64,000 nucleotides of DNA from Streptomyces sp. 150FB (GTDB lineage: Bacteria > Actinomycetota > Actinomycetes > Streptomycetales > Streptomycetaceae): the NCBI RefSeq assembly GCF_000818195.1, contig NZ_JTHL01000001.1, positions 9,452,381 through 9,516,380 of the forward strand, read 5' to 3'. The position numbers were made by a program, and so were the translations under genes. Each line of letters starts with the position of its first letter. The stretch's first letter is position 1. Below the pieces are notes generated by a model. It was not told the origin of the DNA. It saw only the letters and a program-made list of their open reading frames with translations, and searched no databases. Below, in pieces: positions 50,904-59,650 of the stretch.

Positions 50904-50953
50904 AAGATATCTCAGAGTTATGTCTTGTCAATACGCAAAAGTAGTGTTGTGAT
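50904..50953. promoter_or_regulatory. overlapping divergent promoters of the glycoside operons
   Basis: Minus strand: TTGACA (50932-50927), 17 nt, TATCTT (50909-50904), a near-consensus promoter for the dehydrogenase operon. Plus strand: TTGTCA (50925-50930), 17 nt, TGTGAT (50948-50953). The -35 boxes share the same bases, so RNA polymerase should occupy only one at a time. AGATATCT (50905-50912) and a direct repeat AAGTAGTGT (50939-50947, 50971-50979) are candidate ROK repressor sites. Confidence 0.6.
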
Positions 50954-50991
50954 GCCGTGACACCCAGCGTAAGTAGTGTGAGGAACAAGCC

Positions 50992-52398
50992 ATGCTCAAG
51001 TGGAACCGCCGGTCGAGGACGACCGCGGCGGGCGGCCTGGCGGCGGTGATGGCGGCGGGCCTGCTGGCCGGCTGTGCCGCCGGCAACAACGCTTCCCATC
51101 CGGACCGGCTGACCATCTGGTCGGAGCTGAACTCCGATCCGCAGATCGCCGACACGAACAAGATTGTTGACGGGTTCGAGAAGGCGACCGGTGTCAAGGT
51201 GAAGCTGGTCGGCATCAATGAGAACCAGCTGCCGCAGCTGATCATGTCGGCGGCCGCGGCGGGCACCCTGCCCGATGTCATCGGCGGCGTACCGATCGGC
51301 CAGGTCTGGCAGATGTACACCAACGGATTGCTGAACACGAAGGTCGCCGCACAGGTGGTGGACTCCCTCGGCCGAGGCACCTTCGACGCCAACGCCCTGG
51401 CGCTGACGAGCGACAAGTCGAAGCCGCTGGCCGTGCCCTCCGACGCCTGGCTCCAGCTTCTGGTCTACCGCAAGGACCTGTTCGCCAAGGCGGGCCTGTC
51501 AGCACCCGATACGTACACAAAACTCGTAGACGCGGCAAAAGCCATAAAAAAGACCGGCTTGCAAGAAGGGGCGTCGGTCTCCACCGACCCCTCCGACGTC
51601 TTCACACAGCAGAGCTTCGAATCGATCGCCCTGGCCAACAACTGCCAGTTGGTGAACAGTGCCGCGAAGATCACCCTGAACTCCCCGGCCTGCCGGGCCG
51701 CCTACAACCTGTATGACAAGCTGGGAAAGACCTACGGCGTCACCGGCACCCAGACCGTCGACTCGACCCGCGCCACTTACTTCGCCGGCCAGTCCGGCAT
51801 GGTCCTCTGGTCGACCTCCCTGCTCGACGAACTCGCCGGGCTGCGCGACGACGCCTTGCCGAGTTGCCCCCAGTGCGTGCACGACAAGAAGTTTCTGTCG
51901 GCCAACAGCGGTGTGGTCACCGCGCTGTCCGGTCCTGACAACGCAAAACCCGCCCCTTTCGGCGAAGTCGCCTCGTGGGCCGTCACCAAGACCGCCAACA
52001 CCAGTGGTGCCAAAGAGTGGATCCAGTATGTGATGGCAGGCGGATACGAGAAGTGGTTCGGCATGTCCGCCGAAGGGCAACTCCCGGTCCGGCACGGCAC
52101 AGCGACCGATCCGCAGAAATATGTGAACGCCTGGCGCAGGAGCGACATCGGCGTCGACACCCGCGAGCCGCTGGACAAGGCGTATCCCGCAGGACTCCTC
52201 GACCAACTTGTCGCCGGCGTCAACACCATGCAGCGCTGGGGGTTCAAGGAGGGCCAGGGAGCTCTCGTCGGCGCCACCCAGGGCCAACTGCCCATCCCCA
52301 AGGCGATCAGCGCGATGACCAACGGCCAGACCAACCCGGACCAGGCCGCAGAGCAGTCGGACCAAGACGTAACCGCCCTGCAGAAATCCCTCCAGTAG
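50992..52398 (+). CDS. sugar ABC transporter substrate-binding lipoprotein
   Basis: 468-residue family-1 extracellular sugar-binding protein. Lipoprotein signal with lipobox LLAGC (about residue 28), then LTIWSELNSDPQIADTNKIVDGFEKATGVKVKLV, LPDVIGGVPIGQVWQM, and FGEVASWAVTKTANTSGAKEW. Captures the unknown substrate outside the membrane for the two permeases that follow. GAGG ribosome site 6 nt upstream of ATG. First gene of the plus-strand operon. Confidence 0.9.
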   Translation: MLKWNRRSRTTAAGGLAAVMAAGLLAGCAAGNNASHPDRLTIWSELNSDPQIADTNKIVDGFEKATGVKVKLVGINENQLPQLIMSAAAAGTLPDVIGGVPIGQVWQMYTNGLLNTKVAAQVVDSLGRGTFDANALALTSDKSKPLAVPSDAWLQLLVYRKDLFAKAGLSAPDTYTKLVDAAKAIKKTGLQEGASVSTDPSDVFTQQSFESIALANNCQLVNSAAKITLNSPACRAAYNLYDKLGKTYGVTGTQTVDSTRATYFAGQSGMVLWSTSLLDELAGLRDDALPSCPQCVHDKKFLSANSGVVTALSGPDNAKPAPFGEVASWAVTKTANTSGAKEWIQYVMAGGYEKWFGMSAEGQLPVRHGTATDPQKYVNAWRRSDIGVDTREPLDKAYPAGLLDQLVAGVNTMQRWGFKEGQGALVGATQGQLPIPKAISAMTNGQTNPDQAAEQSDQDVTALQKSLQ

Positions 52399-52431
52399 CA
52401 GGCCATCGGCCGCCCCCGTCGAGGAACCCAC

Positions 52432-53403
52432 ATGAGCACAGCACCGAGCGTCGCGAAGAAGCGGCGTGAACTCACCACCAGTCAGCGGGAGAACCGCGCA
52501 GGGCTGGGCTTTGTGACCCCCACCTTTGTGGTGGTACTGGTCGTCGTCATCGTCCCGATCCTGTGGACCGTGCTACTGGCCTTTCAGAACGCGAAGCTGG
52601 TGGACATCCACGGGATGGGGATATTCGGGAACTGGTCGCTGCACAACTTCAGCCAGGTCTTCGGCTCTCCCGGTTTCTGGTCCAGTCTGGTCACCACCCT
52701 CGCCTACACCGTCGGCGGCACCGCCGGCTCGGTGATACTCGGCCTGATCGCCGCACTCGCCCTGCGCAAGCCGTTCCGCGGCAGAGGTCTGCTGCGCAGC
52801 ACGATGCTGCTGCCGTACGTCGCGCCGGTCGTCGCGATGTCCTTCGTCTGGCAGACCGCGCTCAGCCCGCAGTACGGCATCGTCAACCACTGGGGCGAGA
52901 AGCTCTTCGGCTGGAAGAACCCGATCGCGTTCCTGTCCACCCGCTCCTACGAAGTCGACCTGTTCGGCTGGCACTTCGGTATCCCGCTGGCGCTGCTGAC
53001 CGTCATCGCCTTCGAGACCTGGCGGTACTTCCCGTTCGCCTTCCTCTTCCTGCTGGCCCGGCTCCAGGCCGTCCCGGACGGGCTGGAGGAAGCGGCACGG
53101 GTCGACGGCGCCGCGCCCACCCAGCAGTTCCGATACATCCTGCTGCCCCAGCTGATGCCGGTCATCGCCCTGCTGTCGGTACTGCGTTTCATCATGACGT
53201 TCAACAAGTTCGACGACGTCTTTCTGCTCACCGGCGGCGGCTCGGGGACCAACGTGGTAGCGGTGCGGGTGTACGACTTCCTCACCGCCAACTTCGACGT
53301 CGGAGCCGCGGCGGCGCAGGCGGTCGTCCTCGCCGTCATCCTGATGGCACTGCTCGGCATCTACTTCAAGTTCTTCGCCAAGAAGGTTCAGGAGGAGGCG
53401 TGA
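52432..53403 (+). CDS. sugar ABC transporter permease (MalF type)
   Basis: 323 residues with six membrane helices and the EAA loop EEAARVDGAAPTQQFRYILLPQL. N-terminal cytoplasmic basic stretch (KKRRELTTSQRENRAG). Follows the binding-protein gene by 33 nt and ends in TGATG, sharing one base with the start of the next permease. Confidence 0.9.
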   Translation: MSTAPSVAKKRRELTTSQRENRAGLGFVTPTFVVVLVVVIVPILWTVLLAFQNAKLVDIHGMGIFGNWSLHNFSQVFGSPGFWSSLVTTLAYTVGGTAGSVILGLIAALALRKPFRGRGLLRSTMLLPYVAPVVAMSFVWQTALSPQYGIVNHWGEKLFGWKNPIAFLSTRSYEVDLFGWHFGIPLALLTVIAFETWRYFPFAFLFLLARLQAVPDGLEEAARVDGAAPTQQFRYILLPQLMPVIALLSVLRFIMTFNKFDDVFLLTGGGSGTNVVAVRVYDFLTANFDVGAAAAQAVVLAVILMALLGIYFKFFAKKVQEEA

Positions 53404-54275
53404 TGTCGATGTCCCGCACCCAGTTCGAGGAACGCCTCTTCGGCGGCCTGCGCAGACTGACCATCGTCGGTCTCGTCCTCATCACGGTCGTGCCGTTCTA
53501 CTACATGGTGCTGTTGTCGGTGAAACCGATCGACGCGCTTCTGCTGAACCCCGGGTCGCTCTGGGTCTCGGCCAAGGATTTCACGCTCAGCACGTACCAG
53601 AACGTCCTGCGGCCGACGTCCGGGGGCGGTCAGGGATTCCTGCGGTTCCTGGGCAACTCGGCGCTGGTGTCACTGGGTACGGTGGCCCTCACTCTGCTGG
53701 CCGCGGTGCCGGGCGCGTACGCCATCAGCAGGCTGAAATTCTTCGGCAGCCGCCAGGTCGGCGCCATGTTCCTGGCCGTCTACCTTTTCCCCTCGACACT
53801 GCTCGCGGTACCGCTGTTCGTGATGTTCGCGAAACTCGGCCTCTCCGGGAGCCTGGTGGGCCTGGCGATCGTCTACATCGCGCAGACCGTACCGGTGTCC
53901 ATCTATATGATGCGGAACTACTTCACCACGATCCCGATCAGCGTGGAGGAGGCGGCCGCGCTCGACGGAGCCACCCGGATGCAGACGGTACGCAAGATCG
54001 TACTGCCGCTCGCACTGCCGTCACTGATAGCAACTGGCCTCTACGTCTTCATGATCGCCTGGAATGAGTTCCTGTTCGCTCTGCTCTTCCTGGCGGCGAG
54101 CCCCAGCAAGTGGACCGTCTCCCTGGGGCTCCAGCAGTTGGACAATGGCGTGGAGATCCCGACCACCGTTCTGATGGCCGGATCAGTGGTGCTGACCATC
54201 CCCGTGGTCGTGCTGTTCTACGCTGCGGAGAGGTTGCTGACGGAGGGTCTCACCAGCGGGGCCGACAAGGGATAG
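53403..54275 (+). CDS. sugar ABC transporter permease (MalG type)
   Basis: 290 residues beginning MSMSRTQFEERLFGG, six helices, EAA loop EEAAALDGATRMQTVRKIVLPLA. Start overlaps the previous stop by 1 nt behind AGGAGGAGG. No ATPase gene in the operon, so a shared MsiK-like ATPase probably energises it. Confidence 0.9.
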   Translation: MSMSRTQFEERLFGGLRRLTIVGLVLITVVPFYYMVLLSVKPIDALLLNPGSLWVSAKDFTLSTYQNVLRPTSGGGQGFLRFLGNSALVSLGTVALTLLAAVPGAYAISRLKFFGSRQVGAMFLAVYLFPSTLLAVPLFVMFAKLGLSGSLVGLAIVYIAQTVPVSIYMMRNYFTTIPISVEEAAALDGATRMQTVRKIVLPLALPSLIATGLYVFMIAWNEFLFALLFLAASPSKWTVSLGLQQLDNGVEIPTTVLMAGSVVLTIPVVVLFYAAERLLTEGLTSGADKG

Positions 54276-54364
54276 ATCCTCGGCCGCCGAGCGATACAGC
54301 GGGTGCGGGACCTCAGCGATGCGGTCCCGCCCCGACGGAACATGAATCAGGAGCACATACGACC

Positions 54365-55567
54365 ATGCCGGCCAGTCAGGCGACCGCGGGACATCTGCTG
54401 CGGTTGATCCGCAGTGGGCAGGCCACCACCCGCGGCGAACTTCAGTCCGCCACCGGCCTGTCCCGATCGACCATCGGCAGCCGTCTCGACCAGCTCTTCG
54501 GAGCCGGCTGGCTGCGCGAGGCGACCACCGGGGCCTCCACCGGCGGACGCCCCTCGGTGCGCCTGGAATTCGACCCTTCACACGCCGTGGTGATCGCAGT
54601 CGACCTGGAGACCCGGCACAGTCGGGCCGCGGTACTCGGCCTGGACGGCCGGATCCTCGCCGAGCGCACCGAACCGCTGCTCATCGCGGACGGCCCCGAC
54701 CTGGTGCTCGACGCCCTGGCGAGCTGGTTCCCGGGACTGCTGGAGAAGGCCGGGGTCGAACCGTCCCGGGTGTGCGGGATCGGGCTCTCCGTCCCGGGAC
54801 CGGTCGACTGGCCGCACGGCCTGGTGGTGCAGCCGCCGATCATGCCTGGCTGGGACGAGTACCCCGTTCCGGCCCGGATGCAGGAGGCTTACGCCCGTCA
54901 TGTGCCCGCCGCGAGCACTCAGGTGCCGGTGCTCGTCGACAACGACGCCAATCTGATGGCATACGCCGAACAGCGCCGCTTCTACCCGAGTTGCTCGGCG
55001 TTCGTCCTGGTCAAGGTGTCGACCGGGATCGGTGCCGGTGTGGTCGTCGAGGGCGTGCCTTACCGCGGCATCGACGGTGGCGCGGGCGACATCGGCCATA
55101 TCCGGCTGCACGACAGGACCGACGCACTGTGCATGTGCGGCTCCTACGGCTGCCTGGCGGCGGTGGCGAGCGGCGGCGCGATCGCCGGCCAACTCGCGGC
55201 CGCCGGCATAGAGACCACATCCGGATCGGATGTACGACGGCATCTGGCGGCCGGTCAGCCGGACGCCGTACGGCTGGCCCGCGAGGCGGGACGCCGGGTC
55301 GGCGAGGTCCTGGTGACTGTGGTGACCCTGCTCAACCCGGGCGTGCTCGTCCTCGCGGGCGACCTGGCCGGCAATCCGTTCCTCACCGGGGTACGTGAGT
55401 TGCTCTACCAGCGCGCGATGCCCCGGACCACGGCCCACCTCAATGTGGTCACCTCCCGGCTCGGCGACGCGGCCGCGCTCAACGGCGCCGCGGCCATGGT
55501 GGTCGAGCATCTGTACTCGCCCGACACCGCCGACGACCGGCTGCTCGCCCTGAGCGGCGGCGTCTGA
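54365..55567 (+). CDS. ROK family transcriptional regulator
   Basis: 400 residues: N-terminal winged HTH (LLRLIRSGQATTRGELQSATGLSRSTIGSRLDQLFGAGWL) fused to a ROK actin-like sugar-kinase fold. Sugar-site and zinc motifs visible: VDNDANLMAYAEQR, GIGAGVVVEGVPYRGIDGGAGDIGHI and CMCGSYGCLAAVAS. In the zinc motif the Glu of CxCGxxGCxE is Ala, which fits a sensor more than a kinase. Lies within the ABC operon, so it is the probable local repressor responding to the imported sugar or its product. ATG gives MPASQATAGHLLR; ribosome site weak. Confidence 0.88.
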   Translation: MPASQATAGHLLRLIRSGQATTRGELQSATGLSRSTIGSRLDQLFGAGWLREATTGASTGGRPSVRLEFDPSHAVVIAVDLETRHSRAAVLGLDGRILAERTEPLLIADGPDLVLDALASWFPGLLEKAGVEPSRVCGIGLSVPGPVDWPHGLVVQPPIMPGWDEYPVPARMQEAYARHVPAASTQVPVLVDNDANLMAYAEQRRFYPSCSAFVLVKVSTGIGAGVVVEGVPYRGIDGGAGDIGHIRLHDRTDALCMCGSYGCLAAVASGGAIAGQLAAAGIETTSGSDVRRHLAAGQPDAVRLAREAGRRVGEVLVTVVTLLNPGVLVLAGDLAGNPFLTGVRELLYQRAMPRTTAHLNVVTSRLGDAAALNGAAAMVVEHLYSPDTADDRLLALSGGV

Positions 55568-55639
55568 CACCCGGCCCGCCCCGCACCGCTGCCCGAACCA
55601 CGACGTCGGCCCCAGCCAGGGCCCCAACCGGAGACTGAC

Positions 55640-56566
55640 GTGTCGTACACCCACCGTTCCGACTCACCTTCCGACTCACCGCTCCGTTCCGCCGACGCGG
55701 CTCCCGCCGCCCTGCGCGTCGGACTGGTCGGCGCCGGGCCATGGGCCCGGACGATGCATGCGCGCATGCTCGCCGCCGGTCCGGAAACAGCGCTGGCCGC
55801 CGTGTGGGCCCGCCGTCCGGAGGCGGCTCGGCAGGTCGCCGCGGAGTACGGGGGAGTGGTGGCCGGCTCGTTCGAGGAACTACTCGACCTCAGTGAGGCG
55901 GTGGCCTTCGCGGTGCCGCCCGCAGTCCAGGCCGAACTCGCGGTGCGCGCGGTGCGGGCCGGAAAACCGGTCCTGCTGGAGAAACCCCTGGGCCCGGACC
56001 TCGCCTCGGCCCGCCGGGTCGCCGACGCCGTCGCCGAACACGGTGTCGTCTCACAACTCGTACTGACCAAGCGCTACCACCCGGTCACCCGCGAGTTCCT
56101 GGTCCGAGCCAGGGGTGCGGAAGTCACCGGGGCACGCTCCTGCTACCTGCACGGCGCCTTCCTGGGCGGGGACTTCGCCACGCCCTGGCGTCTCGAACAG
56201 GGAGCGCTGCTGGATCTCGGCCCGCATCTGCTGGATCTGCTGGACACCGCCGTGGGACCGATCGCAACCGTCCGGAGCACCGGTGACCCTCGCCGCTGGA
56301 TCGAACTGACCTGTGAACACACCAACGGCGCCGTCAGCCAGGCATCGCTGTCCGGCACGGTACGGCTCGCGGCTGCCAGAACCAGGATCGAGCTGTACGG
56401 ACCGGATGAGGAACTCGTCTACGACACGGCGGAGCTGGACCACGAGGAGTGCTGGCCCGTCCTGCGCCACGAGTTCGCCGCCGCGGTCCGCTCCGGCATC
56501 CCCGGCCCACTCGACGCGGCACGCGGACTACGCCTGCAAGAACTGATGACGATGGCGGCGGCCTGA
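55640..56566 (+). CDS. Gfo/Idh/MocA family NAD(P)-dependent sugar dehydrogenase
   Basis: 308 residues. N-terminal Rossmann site VGLVGAGPWARTMHARML, the EKPLGPDLASARRVADA motif with catalytic-type Lys, and a C-terminal alpha/beta domain ending WPVLRHEFAAAVRSG. Oxidises or reduces a cyclic sugar, inositol or glycoside hydroxyl. GTG start with GGAG upstream, last gene of the plus-strand operon. With the MDR dehydrogenase and isomerase of the divergent operon it suggests a route through a keto-glycoside. Confidence 0.87.
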   Translation: MSYTHRSDSPSDSPLRSADAAPAALRVGLVGAGPWARTMHARMLAAGPETALAAVWARRPEAARQVAAEYGGVVAGSFEELLDLSEAVAFAVPPAVQAELAVRAVRAGKPVLLEKPLGPDLASARRVADAVAEHGVVSQLVLTKRYHPVTREFLVRARGAEVTGARSCYLHGAFLGGDFATPWRLEQGALLDLGPHLLDLLDTAVGPIATVRSTGDPRRWIELTCEHTNGAVSQASLSGTVRLAAARTRIELYGPDEELVYDTAELDHEECWPVLRHEFAAAVRSGIPGPLDAARGLRLQELMTMAAA

Positions 56567-56677
56567 GCGTCCTCGGCCGATTCCACCGGGGAGACACCGC
56601 TCTCCGCCCTGTTCTGTGGGCGCCGGTGGCGTGCCACCAGGTCGAACATGTCGAACAGCGCCGCGTCCATGGCGGAT

Positions 56678-57436
56678 TCACACCTTCCGTACGGTCACAC
56701 CGGCCGCGGTCAGCGCTTCGGTCTCGGCGTCGGAGGCCGATTCCTCCGTCACCACGGTGTCCAGCGCGGACAGCGGGGCGACATGGGCCAAGGCGGTACG
56801 GGAGAGCTTGGCCGCTTCGGTGACCGCGATGACGCGCCGGGAGGAGGCGATCGCGGCCTGTTTGATGGCGGCGTCCCCCAAGTCGTAGGCGGTCAGGCCG
56901 TCCTGGCCGCTCAGGCCGCAGCAACTGATCACCGCGGTGTCGAAGCGCAGGGCGGAGAGGGACGCCAGTGCCAACGGGCCGGTCAGCGCCAACTCTCCTG
57001 GGCGCGGCTGTCCGCCGGGCAGCAGCAGGGTGAGCCGCGCACCGCCGGTCAGGGCGTTGGCGGCGTGCAGGGACAGTGGCATGACGGTGAGCCGGCGACC
57101 GGTGAGGGCGCGTGCCACCTCCAGGCAGGTCGTACCGCTGTCGATGACGACCGACTCGCCGTCGGCGAGCAGACCGGCGACCTCGGCGGCCAGCCGGCGC
57201 TTGGCCTCCAGGCCCTCCTGGGCCCGCAGTGCGAACGGGGGCTCCTCGCCGCGCAGCAGCAGGCTCCGGGCGCCACCGCGGAACCGCTCCAGGACGCCCT
57301 GTTCGGCCAGGGTCTCCAGATCGCGTCGGATGGTCATTTCCGAGCAGCCGGTCAGGGCCGCGAGTTCCGCCACGCTCAGCTCATCGGCCGCTCGTACGGC
57401 GTCGGTGATCTGCCTCAGTCTGTCGATGCTCGCCAT
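56678..57436 (-). CDS. DeoR/GlpR family transcriptional regulator
   Basis: 252 residues: DeoR winged HTH (RLRQITDAVRAADELSVAELAALTGCSEMTIRRDLETLAEQG) and the DeoRC sugar-phosphate sensor domain (VVIDSGTTCLEVARALTGR, DTAVISCCGLSGQDGLTAYDLGDAAIKQAAI, TEAAKLSRTALAHVAP). Divergent from a YbjJ-like MFS gene, with a perfect inverted repeat 9 nt upstream of its own start, so it should autoregulate and control the transporter. Ligand unknown, probably a phosphorylated sugar. Confidence 0.88.
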   Translation of the reverse strand: MASIDRLRQITDAVRAADELSVAELAALTGCSEMTIRRDLETLAEQGVLERFRGGARSLLLRGEEPPFALRAQEGLEAKRRLAAEVAGLLADGESVVIDSGTTCLEVARALTGRRLTVMPLSLHAANALTGGARLTLLLPGGQPRPGELALTGPLALASLSALRFDTAVISCCGLSGQDGLTAYDLGDAAIKQAAIASSRRVIAVTEAAKLSRTALAHVAPLSALDTVVTEESASDAETEALTAAGVTVRKV

Positions 57437-57444
57437 AGCCTTTA

Positions 57445-57465
57445 TCGAACATGAAGGATGTTCGA
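57445..57465. promoter_or_regulatory. DeoR operator: perfect 8-bp inverted repeat
   Basis: TCGAACAT-GAAGG-ATGTTCGA lies between the divergent deoR and MFS genes, 9 nt from the regulator start and 33 nt from the transporter start. Binding would block both. Confidence 0.7.
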
Positions 57466-57497
57466 AACGCAACTTACGCACATAAATATTGTTTGTT

Positions 57498-58706
57498 ATG
57501 GTCACTTTCATGCCTCGACCCCCGTCGGCCGCACGCCTGGCCACCTTCGCCTTTTTCGCCCTGAACGGCTTTGTCCTGGGCATGTGGATCGTCCACATCC
57601 CCGCCGTCGAACATCGCGCCGGTATCACCCACGCGACCCTGGGCTGGCTGCTCCTGCTCCTGGGTGCGGGCGCCTTCGTGGGCATGCAGGTGTGCGGGCC
57701 GCTGACCGACCGGCTCGGCGCGCGCCGCGTAGTCCCGGCCGGTGCCGCCCTGTGCAGCGCGGCCGTCGTCCTGCCCGCCCTCGCCATGAACGCCTGGTCG
57801 CTCGGAGGCGCCCTGTTCGTGCTCGGTCTGGGCAACGGCTGCCTGGACGTCGCCATGAACACGCACGCCGTGCAGGTCGAGCGGGCCTACGGGCGGCCGG
57901 TGATGTCGGCCTTCCACGCCGTCTTCTCCGTGGGCGGGGTGCTCGCCGCACTGGTCGGCGCCACCACGATCGGCTGGGGGTGGAACGTCACACCGGCGCT
58001 GGCGGGAGTGGCAGTGGTCGGGCTCCTGGTGACCGCACTCGCCACGGGTGCGCTCCTGCCGCGCGAGAGCGTCCCGGGTGCGGAACAGCCCTCCACGTCC
58101 GGCGCCGCGAAGCGCCGTACTCCCCGGCGCGTGTGGGCGCTTGCCGCACTCGCCCTGATGCTGATGCTCTGCGAGGGAGTGGCCAACGACTGGAGTGTGC
58201 TGCACCTCAAGGACGTACTCGACGCGCCCGCGGCGACCGCCGCGCTGGCGTACGGCGCCTTCGCCGCCGCGATGACCGTCGGACGCCTGGTCACCGACCG
58301 CGTCTCCGCACGCCGCGGCCCGGTTTTCGTCGTTCGCTACGGTGCCGGCCTTGCCGCACTCGGGCTGAGCGCCGCGGCCCTCGCCCCCTGGATCCCGCTG
58401 GCACTGGCCGGCTGGACCATGTTCGGCATCGGCCTGTCCGGCTGTGTACCGCAGTTCTTCAGCGCCGCGGGCCACATCGACCCGGAAGCCTCCGGCGTGA
58501 ACGTCTCCCGCGTCGCGGGCCTGGGATACCTCGGCATGCTGGCAGGGCCCGCCATCATCGGACCGCTCACCCACCTGATGCCGCTGAACCTCACCTTCTT
58601 CTTGCCGGTCGCCCTGTGCGTGGTCGCGGTTGCCGCCACCGGAATACTCCGGCCCGCACCGGACGACACACGTCAACAACCGGCACAGCAGCCCGCGTCC
58701 GCGTGA
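57498..58706 (+). CDS. MFS transporter, YbjJ-like
   Basis: 402 residues, 12 helices, beginning FAFFALNGFVLGMWIVHIPAVE, with GPLTDRLGARRVV (loop 2-3), GLGNGCLDVAMNTHAVQVE, and the paired second half (RLVTDRVSARRGPVFVVR, GLSGCVPQFFSAAG). YbjJ-type carriers have no assigned substrate. No ribosome site before either candidate ATG (57498, 57510). TATTGT 5 nt upstream of the first suggests a leaderless mRNA. Probably controlled by the divergent DeoR regulator. Confidence 0.83.
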   Translation: MVTFMPRPPSAARLATFAFFALNGFVLGMWIVHIPAVEHRAGITHATLGWLLLLLGAGAFVGMQVCGPLTDRLGARRVVPAGAALCSAAVVLPALAMNAWSLGGALFVLGLGNGCLDVAMNTHAVQVERAYGRPVMSAFHAVFSVGGVLAALVGATTIGWGWNVTPALAGVAVVGLLVTALATGALLPRESVPGAEQPSTSGAAKRRTPRRVWALAALALMLMLCEGVANDWSVLHLKDVLDAPAATAALAYGAFAAAMTVGRLVTDRVSARRGPVFVVRYGAGLAALGLSAAALAPWIPLALAGWTMFGIGLSGCVPQFFSAAGHIDPEASGVNVSRVAGLGYLGMLAGPAIIGPLTHLMPLNLTFFLPVALCVVAVAATGILRPAPDDTRQQPAQQPASA

Positions 58707-58736
58707 TTCCCCGCCGGGCTCAAGCCCTCAGGGCCC

Positions 58737-59387
58737 TCAGTCCGTACGACGCGCCGGGCCCTGTCCGGGGCCGGCGAGCGACCTCCACAGCAGCGCCGCC
58801 GCGTACGTCCGGTACGGCGACCACGGCAGCGCCCTCGTACGCGCCTCCTCCACCGTCGGCAGCGACTCCAGACCCCACGCACGCTCCACCGCCCGGCGGA
58901 TGCCGACATCACCCGCCGGCAGGACGTCAGTGCGCTTCAGTTGGTGGACCAGGAACATCTGTGCCGACCAAAGCCCCACCCCCTTCACGGCGGTGAGCGC
59001 CGCCAGCGCCTCAGCGTCGTCCACGGACGACAAGCCGTCGAGATCGAGCAGTCCGTCGAGCTCGCGTGCGGCCAGGGCGTGGAGGTAGCTCGCCTTCGCG
59101 CGCGAGAGCCCCGCGGCCCGCAGGGCGTCCACGCTGACGGACTGCGCACTCGCCGCCGTCAGCTCGCCGCCGACTGCCGCTACGACCCGGCCGTAGATGG
59201 TGAAGGCCGCCGCCGTGGAGATCTGCTGGCCGACGATGTGCAGCGCCATCGCCTGAAAATTGCCCTTGGTCAGTTGGTGGGACTCCGACCAGGTGAAGGG
59301 ATCGGGCCGCCCCACAGCCTCGATGAGCCGAGCCAGGACGGGATCTGCCTTCGCGAGGCTCCGGTAGGCGGTGTCGAGGTCGCTCAT
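58737..59387 (-). CDS. DNA-3-methyladenine glycosylase II, AlkA-type HhH-GPD
   Basis: 216 residues, helix-hairpin-helix DNA glycosylase without the extra N-terminal AlkA domain. FQAMALHIVGQQIS, the HhH motif LTAVKGVGLWSAQMFL and the catalytic Asp in LPAGDVGIRRAVE are present. Excises alkylated purines in base-excision repair. Monocistronic. Confidence 0.88.
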   Translation of the reverse strand: MSDLDTAYRSLAKADPVLARLIEAVGRPDPFTWSESHQLTKGNFQAMALHIVGQQISTAAAFTIYGRVVAAVGGELTAASAQSVSVDALRAAGLSRAKASYLHALAARELDGLLDLDGLSSVDDAEALAALTAVKGVGLWSAQMFLVHQLKRTDVLPAGDVGIRRAVERAWGLESLPTVEEARTRALPWSPYRTYAAALLWRSLAGPGQGPARRTD

Positions 59388-59550
59388 GTTCCCGTGCTTT
59401 CACTCGTTGTTCTCGTCGGCGGCCGCATGGTCCGCGTCGCGAGGCCGTCCAACGTCTCACGCCCGCCAGGACCCGGGGGAGGACCTGCCTGGCATCCGCC
59501 CAGCGGCCCCGCACGTCCCGCAGTTTACGCTTCTGCCCCTCATCACTCTT

Positions 59551-59576
59551 GATGCTTCCTCTCATCACGAAGCATC
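59551..59576. promoter_or_regulatory. 8-bp inverted repeat upstream of OYE-like gene
   Basis: GATGCTTC, 10-nt spacer, GAAGCATC, 75 nt before the start. Possible regulator site or leader hairpin. The remainder of the 263-nt interval has no supported gene. Confidence 0.45.
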
Positions 59577-59650
59577 GTTGGACGTGATTGCTCTCTCGCG
59601 TGACAGTGGACATGCCGGCTTGATCAACCTGCCACGACGAGGAGGCGGGC

